A stretch of 55,715 bases of DNA from an uncultured Sterolibacterium sp. (GCA_903832735.1 CAILCO010000083.1:1-55715), one strand, 5' to 3'; positions 16,309-24,844 are shown, counted from the first letter of the stretch. Numbers and translations: made by a program. Notes: a model not told the origin generated them from the letters alone.

Positions 16309-18720
16309 ATGTTATCCGGATACCGCGTCCTCGATCTTTCCGACCGCATCGGCTGGCTGGCTGGTCGCCTGCTGGCCGATCTCGGCGCGGAAGTGATCAA
16401 GATCGAGGCGCCCGGAGTGGCTATCTCCGGCGCCGACTGGCAGGCTTACAACGTCAACAAGCGTCTGCTTCGGCTGGCCCTGGACGGCGCCGACGGGGAA
16501 CAGGCCTTCGATGGCCTGATCGCCGGCAGCGACATCCTGATCGAGTCGGCGCAGCCTGGCGATGCGCTTGCCGCCTGCCTCGATGTTGCTCGGCTGAAGC
16601 AGGTCAACCCGCGGCTGATTCATGTCTCGGTCACGCCTTTCGGGCGTGAAGGTCCGCGGGCCGGCTGGCTGGCTTCCGATCTGGAAATCACGGCGGCCTC
16701 CGGCGCTATGTCGCTCGCCGGCGAGCCCGGCGGCAAGCCGCTGCGTATCAGCGTGCCGCAGTCCTATTGCTGGGCCGGGGCGCAGGCGGCGGTGGGCGCC
16801 TTGACGGCGCTGTATCACCGCACCAACACCGGCGAGGGGCAGCATGTCGATGTCTCGGCGCAGGCGGCGGTGATCCTGGCGACGTCCCATGCACCGGCAT
16901 TCTGGGACATGGCCCAGGGCATGCCGACCCGGGCTGGCGCCTATGTCACCGGGCGTTCGATCAAGGGCGCGCGCTACCGCGCCTTCTGGCCGTGCGCCGA
17001 CGGTTTTCTGAATTTCGTACTCTACGGCGGCCCGGCGGGCCGGCGTACCAATGCCCAGTTGGTCACCTGGATGAAGGAAAGGCAAGCCCCGCTCGGTGCC
17101 CTGGAAGCGATCGACTGGAAGCGCTTCGATCCCAAGTTCGCGACCCAGGAAGAGGTCGATGCGCTGGAAAAACCGATCGCCGAGTTTTTTCTCAAGATCG
17201 TCAAGCGTGAATTTCTGGAGGAAGCCAGCCGGCGGGAAATGCTCGGTTATCCGGTGTCGAACGTGGCCGATATCGCCCTCGATCCGCAACTGGCGGCGCG
17301 CAACTTCTGGCAGGACCTCTCCGGGGCCGACGGCCAGTCGCACCAGTATTGCGGCAGCTTCGCGCTGGTCGACCAGGCGCGCGCGCCGCTGCGCCATTTT
17401 CCCGGCGAAGCGGTCGAACTGGCGGCACTGCTGGCCGGCACCGCGACGGCTGGGGCGGCCGTTGCCAAACCTGCGGCAACTCCGGATGCCAATCCCAGTG
17501 CAAGCGCCATCAGGCAAGCCCTGTCCGGCGTGAAGGTGGCGGAGTTCGGCGCCTATGCCGCCGGGCCGCATATCGGCAAGATGCTGGCGACTTTCGGCGC
17601 CACCGTGGTGCATGTCGAATCGCATCGCCACCCGGACGGTTTCCGCAACGAATACCCGCCCTACAAGGACGGCAAGCCCGGCGTCGATCGCAGCGGCTGC
17701 TTCGCCATCTTCAACGATTCCAAGTATGCGGTGACGCTCGACCTCAAGGCCGCGCCCGGCATCGAACTGGCGCAGAGCCTGATCGGCTGGGCCGACATCG
17801 TCATCGAGAACATGCGCCCCGAGGTGATGTCCCGCCTGGGTCTTGGCTACGACACCGCGAAGCAACTGAACCCCGACGTGGTGATGATTTCCAGCTGCAA
17901 TATGGGCCAGACCGGACCGCGTGCATTCACGCCGGGCTTCGGCTCGCAACTCTCGGCGCTGGCCGGCTTCTGCGGCCTGACCGGCAGTCCGGACGGGCCG
18001 CCGATGCTGCTCTACGGCCCGTATATCGATTTCATCGCCTCGACCCTTGGCGCCTCGGCGGTGCTCGCGGCGCTCGATCGAAAGCAGCGTCATGGCCAGG
18101 GAGCGTGGATCGATCTGGCGCAATACGAAAGCGGCCTGCTGTTCATCGCCGGCGCCCTGCTCGACCATCATCAGAACGGCGCCGTCGCCGACCGGGCCAT
18201 GAACAGCGATCCGGTAGCCGCGCCGCACGACGCCTATCCCTGTCGCGGCGAGCAATGGCTGGCATTGTCCTGCTGGTCCGACGCAGAGTTCGGTCGCGCA
18301 GCCGAAGTCATGGGGCAACCCGAACTGGCGAGCGACCCGCGCTTTGCCGGCCGGCAGGCGCGCCGCGCCAACGGCCCGGCATTAGACGCCATCATCGCTG
18401 CATGGTCCAGGCTTCAGGATGCCGAAGGCGCCGCCGCCCTGTTGCAGTCGGCGCGCGTTCATGCCCATCCGGTGAACAACATCGCCGACCTGTTTGGCGA
18501 TCCCCAACTCGCCTTCAGGCGCATCTGGCGGCGCCGCCTGCATGGGGCGATCGGCGATTTTTCCTGCTACTACTCGGCCTTCGAATTGTCCGCCACACCG
18601 GGCGACGTGATGGCCGCAGCGCCGCTGATCGGCGCGCACAACGAACTGGTGTTCAAAGAGTTTCTAGGCATCACTGAAGAGTCTTATGCCGACTATCAAT
18701 CGCGCGGAGCATTTGCGTGA
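16309..18720 (+). CDS. Fused two-domain class III (CaiB/BaiF) CoA-transferase
   Basis: This 803-residue protein is made of two CaiB/BaiF units (about 1-375 and 400-800) joined by an Ala/Pro-rich linker (about 382-402). Both begin with the family pattern (YRVLDLSDRIGWLAGRLLADLGAEVIKIE; VKVAEFGAYAAGPHIGKMLATFGATVVHVE). Class III enzymes move CoA between acids through an aspartyl-CoA intermediate. At the nucleophile position unit 1 has Ala (VDVSAQAAV, Ala186), whereas unit 2 has Glu (IDLAQYESG, Glu607), a common variant. It may thus act as a pseudo-heterodimer with one active unit. It follows ubiD by 29 bases and precedes the next ubiD by 42. A role in activating the substrate, as with succinyl-CoA:phthalate CoA-transferase, is inferred. 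Confidence 0.85.
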   Translation: MLSGYRVLDLSDRIGWLAGRLLADLGAEVIKIEAPGVAISGADWQAYNVNKRLLRLALDGADGEQAFDGLIAGSDILIESAQPGDALAACLDVARLKQVNPRLIHVSVTPFGREGPRAGWLASDLEITAASGAMSLAGEPGGKPLRISVPQSYCWAGAQAAVGALTALYHRTNTGEGQHVDVSAQAAVILATSHAPAFWDMAQGMPTRAGAYVTGRSIKGARYRAFWPCADGFLNFVLYGGPAGRRTNAQLVTWMKERQAPLGALEAIDWKRFDPKFATQEEVDALEKPIAEFFLKIVKREFLEEASRREMLGYPVSNVADIALDPQLAARNFWQDLSGADGQSHQYCGSFALVDQARAPLRHFPGEAVELAALLAGTATAGAAVAKPAATPDANPSASAIRQALSGVKVAEFGAYAAGPHIGKMLATFGATVVHVESHRHPDGFRNEYPPYKDGKPGVDRSGCFAIFNDSKYAVTLDLKAAPGIELAQSLIGWADIVIENMRPEVMSRLGLGYDTAKQLNPDVVMISSCNMGQTGPRAFTPGFGSQLSALAGFCGLTGSPDGPPMLLYGPYIDFIASTLGASAVLAALDRKQRHGQGAWIDLAQYESGLLFIAGALLDHHQNGAVADRAMNSDPVAAPHDAYPCRGEQWLALSCWSDAEFGRAAEVMGQPELASDPRFAGRQARRANGPALDAIIAAWSRLQDAEGAAALLQSARVHAHPVNNIADLFGDPQLAFRRIWRRRLHGAIGDFSCYYSAFELSATPGDVMAAAPLIGAHNELVFKEFLGITEESYADYQSRGAFA

Positions 18721-18762
18721 CCCGCAATTGCATCACTTGAATTTTCCAAAGGAGAAGACGAA

Positions 18763-20244
18763 ATGAACGACAACGCAATCAAGAGTGTCCTGGGCGCTGT
18801 GGAGTGCCAGGTCCCCTACGAGGATCTGCGCGAATGGATCGCCGAAGCGGAGAAGTTGGGCGAAGTGGAAGTGGTCAAGGGCGCCTCGTGGCAGAAGGAA
18901 ATCGGCATGGCCGCGGACCTGATGATGCATTCCGATGCCTCGCCCTGCGTGATTTTCGACGAAGTGCCGGGCTGCGAGAAAGGCCATCGCATCCTGGTGA
19001 ACTTCTTCGGCGGCAAGCGCAAGAACATGACCCTGGGTTTTTCTCCCAACCTGAGCCGGCTGGAACTGTCCCAGGCCTTCCTGGAAACCAGCCTGCGCGG
19101 CATGAAGCCGATCCCGCATGAGGAAGTCGCCGACGGTCCGATCTTCGAAAACATCCTGATGGGCGACGACATCGACGTCACCAAATTCCCCACGCCGCAG
19201 TGGCACGCCCACGACGGCGGCCGCTACATCGGCACCGGCAGCTACAACGTGACCATGGACCCGGACGAGAAATGGACCAACGCCGGCACCTACCGGGTGA
19301 TGATTCACGACAAGAAGACCGTCGGTTTCTACATCTCCCCGGGCAAGCACGGCCGCATCCACCGCGACAAGTATGAGCAGCGCGGCGAGCCGATGCCCAC
19401 GGTGATCGTGGTCGGCGGCGATCCGTTGACCTTCCTTCTGGCCAGCACCGAAGTGCCCTACGGCGTGTGCGAGTTCGACATGATCGGCGCTTTGCGCGGC
19501 AAGGCGATGAAGACGGTGCGCGGCAAAGTCACCGGCATCCCGTTTCCGGCCAACGCCGAACTGGTCATCGAAGGCTATGTGCATCCGACCAAGCGCAAGA
19601 AGGAAGGCCCGTTCGGCGAATGGACCGGCTATTACGCCAGCGACGTGCGCGAGGAGCCGATCCTAGAGATCAAAGCCATCTACCACCGCAACAATCCGAT
19701 CATTCTCGGTTGCCCGCCGCTCTGCCCGCCCGACGAGATGGCCCGCTACCGCGCCGTGGTGCGCTCGGCGCTGCTCAAGCAGGAAATCGAGAAGGCCGGC
19801 GTACCCGACATTACCGCCGCCTGGTGCCACGAGGCGGGCGGTGCGCGGATGCTGCTGGCGATCGCGATCAAGCAGCGCTATCCCGGCCATGTCAAGCAGG
19901 CCGGCCATGTCGCCTCGATGTGCCATGTCGGCGCCTATGCCGGCAAGTATGTAGTGGTGGTCGACGAGGATGTCGATGTCTCCAACCTGGAGGATGTGAT
20001 GTGGGCGATGACCACCCGCTCCGATCCGGCGACCTGCATCGACATCATCACCAACACCTGGAGCACGCCGCTCGATCCCCGCCTCGCTCCCGACGACCGC
20101 GAGAAGGGCAACTACACCAACTCCAGGGCGATCATCGATGCCTGCCGGCCGTTCCACTGGCGCGACAAGTTCCCGCGGGTCAACCGTCTCAGCGTCGAGG
20201 AAACTCGCGAGGCACGCGAAAAGTTCGGCCATCTGCTACGCTGA
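18763..20244 (+). CDS. UbiD-family prenyl-FMN-dependent decarboxylase, paralogue of 10580-12112
   Basis: A 493-residue enzyme with a strong ribosome site (AAAGGAGA). It aligns along its whole length with the minus-strand UbiD at 10580-12112 (shared PYEDLREWIAEAEKLGE, GGRYIGTGSYN, SPGKHGRIHRDKY, VSNLEDVMWAM against VSNLEDLMWAM). The metal-site Asn, His and Glu (SYN, GKH, VCEFD), the Arg of GTYRVMIH and both Glu of EGPFGEWTGYY are present, so it should be active. It is the last gene of the idi–ubiX–ubiD–CoA-transferase run and is followed by a strong hairpin. The two paralogues could act on successive intermediates, on different substrates, or as unlike subunits of one complex. Confidence 0.92.
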   Translation: MNDNAIKSVLGAVECQVPYEDLREWIAEAEKLGEVEVVKGASWQKEIGMAADLMMHSDASPCVIFDEVPGCEKGHRILVNFFGGKRKNMTLGFSPNLSRLELSQAFLETSLRGMKPIPHEEVADGPIFENILMGDDIDVTKFPTPQWHAHDGGRYIGTGSYNVTMDPDEKWTNAGTYRVMIHDKKTVGFYISPGKHGRIHRDKYEQRGEPMPTVIVVGGDPLTFLLASTEVPYGVCEFDMIGALRGKAMKTVRGKVTGIPFPANAELVIEGYVHPTKRKKEGPFGEWTGYYASDVREEPILEIKAIYHRNNPIILGCPPLCPPDEMARYRAVVRSALLKQEIEKAGVPDITAAWCHEAGGARMLLAIAIKQRYPGHVKQAGHVASMCHVGAYAGKYVVVVDEDVDVSNLEDVMWAMTTRSDPATCIDIITNTWSTPLDPRLAPDDREKGNYTNSRAIIDACRPFHWRDKFPRVNRLSVEETREAREKFGHLLR

Positions 20245-20282
20245 TGCCCGGCTGCAATACATCTTCAAAAACTGGATCGCCA

Positions 20283-20326
20283 CGCGTCGCTCGCGAAGAC
20301 CCCCAGGGGTCTTCGCGAGCGACGCG
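20283..20326. terminator. Long perfect hairpin after the ubiD operon
   Basis: Arms of 21 bases (20283-20303 and 20306-20326), perfectly complementary, with a two-base loop, 39 bases past the ubiD stop. No T-run follows on either strand. It is probably an operon-end structure or a REP-like palindrome. Confidence 0.5.
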
Positions 20327-20410
20327 GCAATCCAGACTCGTCGTCAATGAAAGCTCATTCGGTTCAAATCTCATGCGCAGTTTTGCCGGGCTCGAAACAG
20401 GGGCCTCACG

Positions 20411-21367
20411 ATGGCATTAGCGATTGACTACGGCCAAGGGATATTCGCGATCGACAGCGGCTTTACCCGGCCGAAACTGGCGGCGGTGTTCTGCGTCGTC
20501 CGCGATGGCCGTGCCGCCTTGATAGACACGGCCGCCACGCTCAACCTGCCTACCTTGCTGGCGGCGCTGGCTGAACTGGGTATCGCGCAGGCAGAGGTCG
20601 ACTGGGTCCTGCTCACCCATATCCACCTCGACCACGCCGGCGCGGCCGGCGCCCTGATGCGCGTCCTGCCCAATGCGCGGCTCGCCGTGCATAAGCGCGG
20701 CGCGCGCCACATGGCGGATCCGTCGCGGCTGGTGGCCGGCACCATCGCCGTCTATGGCGCGGCGGAAACGCGCGAGAAATACGGCGAGATCCTGCCGATA
20801 GCCGCGGAGCGTATCGTCGAGGTGGGCGAGGGCAGCATCCTGACCCTGGGCTCGCACGCTATCCATGTGCTCGACACCCCCGGTCACGCCCCGCACCATG
20901 TCTGTTACGTCGACGAGATGTCCGGACACATCTTTGCCGGCGACGCTTTCGGACTGTCCTACCGCGAACTCGACCGCGACGGCCGCGCCTTCGTCCTGCC
21001 GGAAACCTCGCCGCCCCAGTTCGATCCGGTAGCCATGCACGCCTCGGTCGCGCGTCTTGCGGCCATGAATCCCGAGGCCATCTACGCGACCCATTTCGGT
21101 CAGCTTCGCGACATTCCGCGCCTGGCCGCCGACCTGCACCGTCTGATCGACCGTTTCGTCGCCGCGGCGCTGGCCGTTGCGGATGCGGGTGAGGCAAACT
21201 CGCGACAGGAAGCGCTGTGCGCTGCGCTCGCCGCGCTGTTCGACGAGGAGGCGCGGCAGCAGGGTTGGGCGCTGCAGGGCGAGGCCATGCGGCAGTTTCT
21301 GGCCATGGATATCGAAGTCGATGCCCAGGGGCTGGACGCCTGGCTCGATCAGCGGAACAGCCACTGA
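20411..21367 (+). CDS. Metallo-beta-lactamase-fold hydrolase
   Basis: A 318-residue protein with the dinuclear zinc motif THIHLDHAG (about 69-77), a further His in TPGHAPHHVCYVD, Asp in IFAGDAFG, and His in IYATHFGQL: a complete ligand set. Such enzymes hydrolyse thioesters, lactones and related bonds. In a CoA-dependent pathway a thioesterase or lactonase role is plausible, but the sequence does not fix the substrate. The start at 20411 has AGGGG eight bases before it. It is separated from ubiD by the 21-base hairpin, so it may form its own unit. Confidence 0.85.
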   Translation: MALAIDYGQGIFAIDSGFTRPKLAAVFCVVRDGRAALIDTAATLNLPTLLAALAELGIAQAEVDWVLLTHIHLDHAGAAGALMRVLPNARLAVHKRGARHMADPSRLVAGTIAVYGAAETREKYGEILPIAAERIVEVGEGSILTLGSHAIHVLDTPGHAPHHVCYVDEMSGHIFAGDAFGLSYRELDRDGRAFVLPETSPPQFDPVAMHASVARLAAMNPEAIYATHFGQLRDIPRLAADLHRLIDRFVAAALAVADAGEANSRQEALCAALAALFDEEARQQGWALQGEAMRQFLAMDIEVDAQGLDAWLDQRNSH

Positions 21368-21624
21368 ACTGACGCTCATGGCTCTGATGATCCATCCCCG
21401 TATGATGAAATGGCTGAACGTCGTCATGCTCCAATCTAGCAGATCGGCCCGCCCCTCCCGTCCGCTTCGCGGCCCACGGCAGACATTGCACTGCCTGCCG
21501 GCTGCGGCGGTGCAACGCATGCGTTGCGAAACCCCGCCTCGCCCCCTCGCGGGGAGGCTACTAACCGGCTCGCTGCGCTCGACCCTGACACAGCGCGCTT
21601 GGCAACGTACGCCACGCTAAGCGA
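21368..21624. other. Intergenic stretch with GC-rich palindromes
   Basis: These 257 bases hold no credible gene. They contain a perfect 16-base palindrome, GCAACGCATGCGTTGC (21512-21527), followed by a CCCCGC...GCGGGG hairpin. This may be a terminator/REP region for the hydrolase gene or a regulatory site for the oxidoreductase downstream. Confidence 0.45.
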
Positions 21625-22635
21625 ATGCGCGCAATCGTCTGCCATCGCTATGGCGACTACCACGACCTTCGCGTCGAGGACTTTCCCGAGCCGTCGTTGC
21701 CGCCTCACGGCGTGCGCATTGCCGTCGAAGCGGCGAGCCTGAGCTTCTCGATCGGCCTGTGGATAGCCGGTAAGTATCAGGTCAGGCCGGACCTGCCTTT
21801 CGTGCCCGGCGCGGAAGTCGTCGGCCGGGTCATCGAAACGGCGCCGGGCGTCGCCAGTTGCCGGCCCGGCCAGCGCGTCCTGGCGCTGATCGGCTGGGGA
21901 GGCTACGCCGAGCAGGCGGTCAGCCATGAAGCGACGGTGTATCCGCTGCCCGATACCATCGATGCGGCCGCGGCGCTGCATCTCGGTGTCTCCTACGGCA
22001 CCGCCTACGGCGCGCTGGCCTGGCGCGCACGCCTCCAGGCTGGGGAGACGCTGCTGGTTCTGGCCGCCGCGGGCGGCGCGGGCCTGGCCGCGGTCGAGAT
22101 TGCCCGGGCGATGGGTGCCGAGGTCATCGCCGCCGCCGGCAGCGCGGAGAAATGCGCCCTGGCCCTGGCCCACGGCGCGCAGGCCGCCATCGACTATCGC
22201 CATGCGGACCTGCGCGAGGAGATCCGGCGCCTGTCGCCCGATGGCATCGATGCCGTCTTCGATCCGGTCGGCGGCGAACTCTCCGAGGTCGCGCTGCGCA
22301 GCCTGAAAAGCGGCGGGCGCCTGCTTACCATCGGCTACGCCAGCGGCGTCCTGCCGAAGATCCAGCCGAACATCCTGCTGGTCAAGAACCTCTCGCTGCA
22401 GGGCTTCAACTTCGGCGCCTATATCGGCTGGTCGCCGGTCGACGAGCGGGTGCGCTACGAGTCCCAGGTCCGCGCCGGCTACGCGCAACTCTTCGCCTGG
22501 CACGCCGAGGGCAAGCTGCATCCGCTGGCGGCGACCAGTTATCCGCTCGAACGCTTCGCCGAGGCTCTGGACGAACTGCTCGCGCGCCGCACCGTCGGCA
22601 AGGTGATAATGCGGCTTGCCGACGAAAACTCTTAA
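21625..22635 (+). CDS. Zinc-free MDR oxidoreductase (NADPH:quinone oxidoreductase family)
   Basis: This 336-residue medium-chain dehydrogenase/reductase has a GroES-like N-terminal half (VPGAEVVGRVIE, PGQRVLALIGWGGYAEQ) and a Rossmann half with the dinucleotide loop LAAAGGAGLAAVEIARAMGA. It lacks the structural Cys cluster and catalytic zinc ligands of alcohol dehydrogenases. Members reduce quinones, enones or enoyl-CoAs with NAD(P)H. Start ATG 21625 has only a weak ribosome site. Its stop is 13 bases before nadC. A role in reducing an unsaturated acyl-CoA of the pathway is possible but not shown. Confidence 0.85.
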   Translation: MRAIVCHRYGDYHDLRVEDFPEPSLPPHGVRIAVEAASLSFSIGLWIAGKYQVRPDLPFVPGAEVVGRVIETAPGVASCRPGQRVLALIGWGGYAEQAVSHEATVYPLPDTIDAAAALHLGVSYGTAYGALAWRARLQAGETLLVLAAAGGAGLAAVEIARAMGAEVIAAAGSAEKCALALAHGAQAAIDYRHADLREEIRRLSPDGIDAVFDPVGGELSEVALRSLKSGGRLLTIGYASGVLPKIQPNILLVKNLSLQGFNFGAYIGWSPVDERVRYESQVRAGYAQLFAWHAEGKLHPLAATSYPLERFAEALDELLARRTVGKVIMRLADENS

Positions 22636-22648
22636 CCCTGGAGTCATG

Positions 22649-23506
22649 ATGTTCGAACACAACGAAACCCTAGAGATGGCGCTGGCGCGCAATGTCCGCG
22701 ATGCGCTGCAGGAAGATATCGGACGCTGCGACTGGACCGCCCTGCTGGTTCCGGCGCATCACCCAGTGGCGGCGCAGGTCCTGGCCAAGGAGGCCGCCGT
22801 GCTCTGCGGTCAGCCTTGGTTCGACGCCTGTATCCATGCCCTCGATCCCGCCGCCCGCATCGATTGGCAGTGCGCGGAGGGCGCAGCCGTGCCTGCCGGC
22901 ACCGTGCTCTGCCGGATCGCCAGCGACGCTCGCGCACTGCTCAGCGCCGAGCGGCCGGCACTGAATTTCCTCCAGATGCTGTCCGCCGTTGCCAGCGAAA
23001 CGGCGCGCTACGTCGCGGCGATCGCCGGGCTGTCGCCAAACCCGAAAGGCTGCATCGTGCTCGATACCCGCAAGACCTTGCCCGGCCTTCGCCAGGCGCA
23101 GAAGTACGCGGTGCGGGTGGGCGGCGGGCGCAATCATCGGATGGCCTTGTGGGACGGCATCCTGATCAAGGAAAACCATATCGCCGCCGCCGGGGGTATT
23201 GCCGCGGTGCTCGCCGCCGCTAAGGCGCTCAACTCCGGCGTGGTGATCCAGATCGAGGTGGAGGATCTGGGCCAACTCGAAGAAGCCCTGGCCGCCGGCG
23301 CGACGAGCATCCTGCTCGATGATTTCGCCCTGGCCGACATGCATCGCGCCTTCGTCGTCAATGCCGGCCGGGCCATCCTCGAAGTCTCGGGCGGCGTCAG
23401 CCTGGAGACGATTCGCGACATCGCCGCGACCGGGGTGGACCGGATCTCCAGCGGCAAGCTGACCAAGGACGTCCGGGCCATCGACCTGTCCTTGCGTGTG
23501 CTGTAA
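22649..23506 (+). CDS. nadC: Nicotinate-nucleotide pyrophosphorylase (quinolinate phosphoribosyltransferase)
   Basis: A 285-residue QPRT with the family landmarks: QEDIGRCDWTALLVP near the N-terminus, ERPALNFLQMLSAVAS, DTRKTLPGLRQAQKYAVRVGGGRNHRM, GILIKENHI, IQIEVEDL and the C-terminal LEVSGGVSLETIRDIAATGVD. It converts quinolinate and PRPP to nicotinate mononucleotide with loss of CO2. The second of two adjacent ATGs is chosen for better spacing to GGAG. No nadA or nadB is nearby, and it sits among catabolic genes, so it may be a second nadC. Its last codons and 3' flank are echoed at 33286-33316. Confidence 0.9.
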   Translation: MFEHNETLEMALARNVRDALQEDIGRCDWTALLVPAHHPVAAQVLAKEAAVLCGQPWFDACIHALDPAARIDWQCAEGAAVPAGTVLCRIASDARALLSAERPALNFLQMLSAVASETARYVAAIAGLSPNPKGCIVLDTRKTLPGLRQAQKYAVRVGGGRNHRMALWDGILIKENHIAAAGGIAAVLAAAKALNSGVVIQIEVEDLGQLEEALAAGATSILLDDFALADMHRAFVVNAGRAILEVSGGVSLETIRDIAATGVDRISSGKLTKDVRAIDLSLRVL

Positions 23507-23558
23507 TCGAAGAAACCGAATTCACTCGAAAAATATTTTTTTAAGGGGGAGTCGCCGC

Positions 23559-24731
23559 ATGAACAAATTCTTCAAGTCATTGCTCACGGTTGTCGCACTC
23601 GCGTCGACGTGCGTCGCCGCGGCCGAGAATTATCCTATCAACGTGATCCTGCCGCAGACCGGCGGCGCCTCGTTTCTCGGCCGTGCCGAGCAACATGCCC
23701 TGGAACTCGTGCAGAAATCGGTGAATGCCGGCGGCGGCATCCAGGGTCGTCCGCTGCAGTTCAATTTTTTTGACGACCAGTCGAACCCGCAGACCGCGGT
23801 GCAGATGGCCAATCAGGTGCTCGCCTTGAAACCGGCGGTGCTGATCGGGCCGTCGATCGTCGCCATGTGCAATGCCGTGGCGCCGCTGGTCGTGACCGGG
23901 CCGGTGATGTACTGCATGTCGCCGGGGATACATCCGGCTCCGGGCAGCTACGTATTCACCTCCAGCGTCTCGACGCACGACCTGGAGAACGCGTTGATCC
24001 GCTTCTTCCGCTTGAAGGGTTGGACCCGGATCGCGCTGATCACCAGCACCGACGCCAGCGGCCAGGATGCCGAGCGCGGCATCGACGAGGTCCTGAAACT
24101 GCCCGAGAACAAGGGCATGGTGCTGGTCGAGCGCGCCCACTTCAATCCCACCGACGTCAGCGTCTCGGCGCAGATCGAGCGGGTCAAGGCGGCGCAACCG
24201 CAGGCCTTCATCGCCTGGAGCACGGGCGCGCCGATCGCGACCATCTTCAAGGGCATCATCCAGGCCGGATTGAACGTGCCGGTGGCGACCACCGACGGCA
24301 ACATGACCTATACCCAGATGAAGCAGTACGCCGCCTTCCTGCCCAAGGATCTCTACTTTCCGGTGGGCCTGTGGGCTGCTGCGGGCGCCAGCTTGAAACT
24401 GCCGCCGGAAGTGAAGAAGGCGCAGGATGATTTCTATGCCGCCTACAAGGCCGACAACGCGACGCCGGACGAGGCGGCGGCGCTGGCCTGGGGGCCAGCC
24501 ATGGTGCTGATCGACGCGCTGAAAAAACTCGGACCGAATGCCACCGCGGCGCAGGTGCGCGAGGCGCTGGCGCATATGAAGAACCAACCCGGCATCAACG
24601 GCCTGATCGACTTCGAGGCGGTGCCGCAGCGTGGCCTGAGCGTGCAGAATGCCCTGGTCACGCGCTGGGATCCAGCCGCTCAGCGCTGGCAGGCGATGAG
24701 CCAGCCGACTGGCATACCGCTCGCGAAGTAG
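23559..24731 (+). CDS. Liv-type ABC substrate-binding protein, copy 1
   Basis: A 390-residue exported protein: signal peptide about 1-22 (NKFFKSLLTVVALAS, cleavage after VAA), then a periplasmic-binding fold of the LivK type (INVILPQTGGASFLGRAEQHALELVQKSVN, PAVLIGPSIVAMCNAVAPLV, TDASGQDAERGIDEV). The start follows AAGGGGGA. It is almost the same protein as 33457-34632, differing mainly around PDEAAALAWGPAM. Liv-type binding proteins of catabolic clusters often take aromatic acids rather than amino acids. Its likely partner is the LivHM–LivG–LivF system at 34811-38263, but other units lie between. Confidence 0.9.
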   Translation: MNKFFKSLLTVVALASTCVAAAENYPINVILPQTGGASFLGRAEQHALELVQKSVNAGGGIQGRPLQFNFFDDQSNPQTAVQMANQVLALKPAVLIGPSIVAMCNAVAPLVVTGPVMYCMSPGIHPAPGSYVFTSSVSTHDLENALIRFFRLKGWTRIALITSTDASGQDAERGIDEVLKLPENKGMVLVERAHFNPTDVSVSAQIERVKAAQPQAFIAWSTGAPIATIFKGIIQAGLNVPVATTDGNMTYTQMKQYAAFLPKDLYFPVGLWAAAGASLKLPPEVKKAQDDFYAAYKADNATPDEAAALAWGPAMVLIDALKKLGPNATAAQVREALAHMKNQPGINGLIDFEAVPQRGLSVQNALVTRWDPAAQRWQAMSQPTGIPLAK

Positions 24732-24761
24732 AGCGCAGAGGTATCCGTGGCAGGGTTGTCG

Positions 24762-24818
24762 GCCCGCGAATTTGCGCGCGGCGGCGAATTTCGCACGGAC
24801 GTTCGACGTCGGCGTTTC
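24762..24818 (-). pseudogene. Remnant of a UroD-family gene 3' end
   Basis: On the minus strand this stretch reads ETPTSNVRAKFAAARKFAG. It matches the last 19 residues of the intact UroD-family protein at 28481-29758 (ETPVDNVRAMFDAARKYAG) in 14 positions, and the two DNA strings align without gaps. The stop codon has changed to CGA and nothing upstream in that frame continues the family. It is a fossil 3' end lying in front of pyc. Confidence 0.65.
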
Positions 24819-24844
24819 GGCGCGGCGCTCTCCTGGAGATTGAT

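Noticed and set aside
16312-18318. Open frame of 668 codons on the minus strand
   Set aside because: It is fully antisense to the CoA-transferase gene, which has strong domain evidence; there is no ribosome site or recognisable product.
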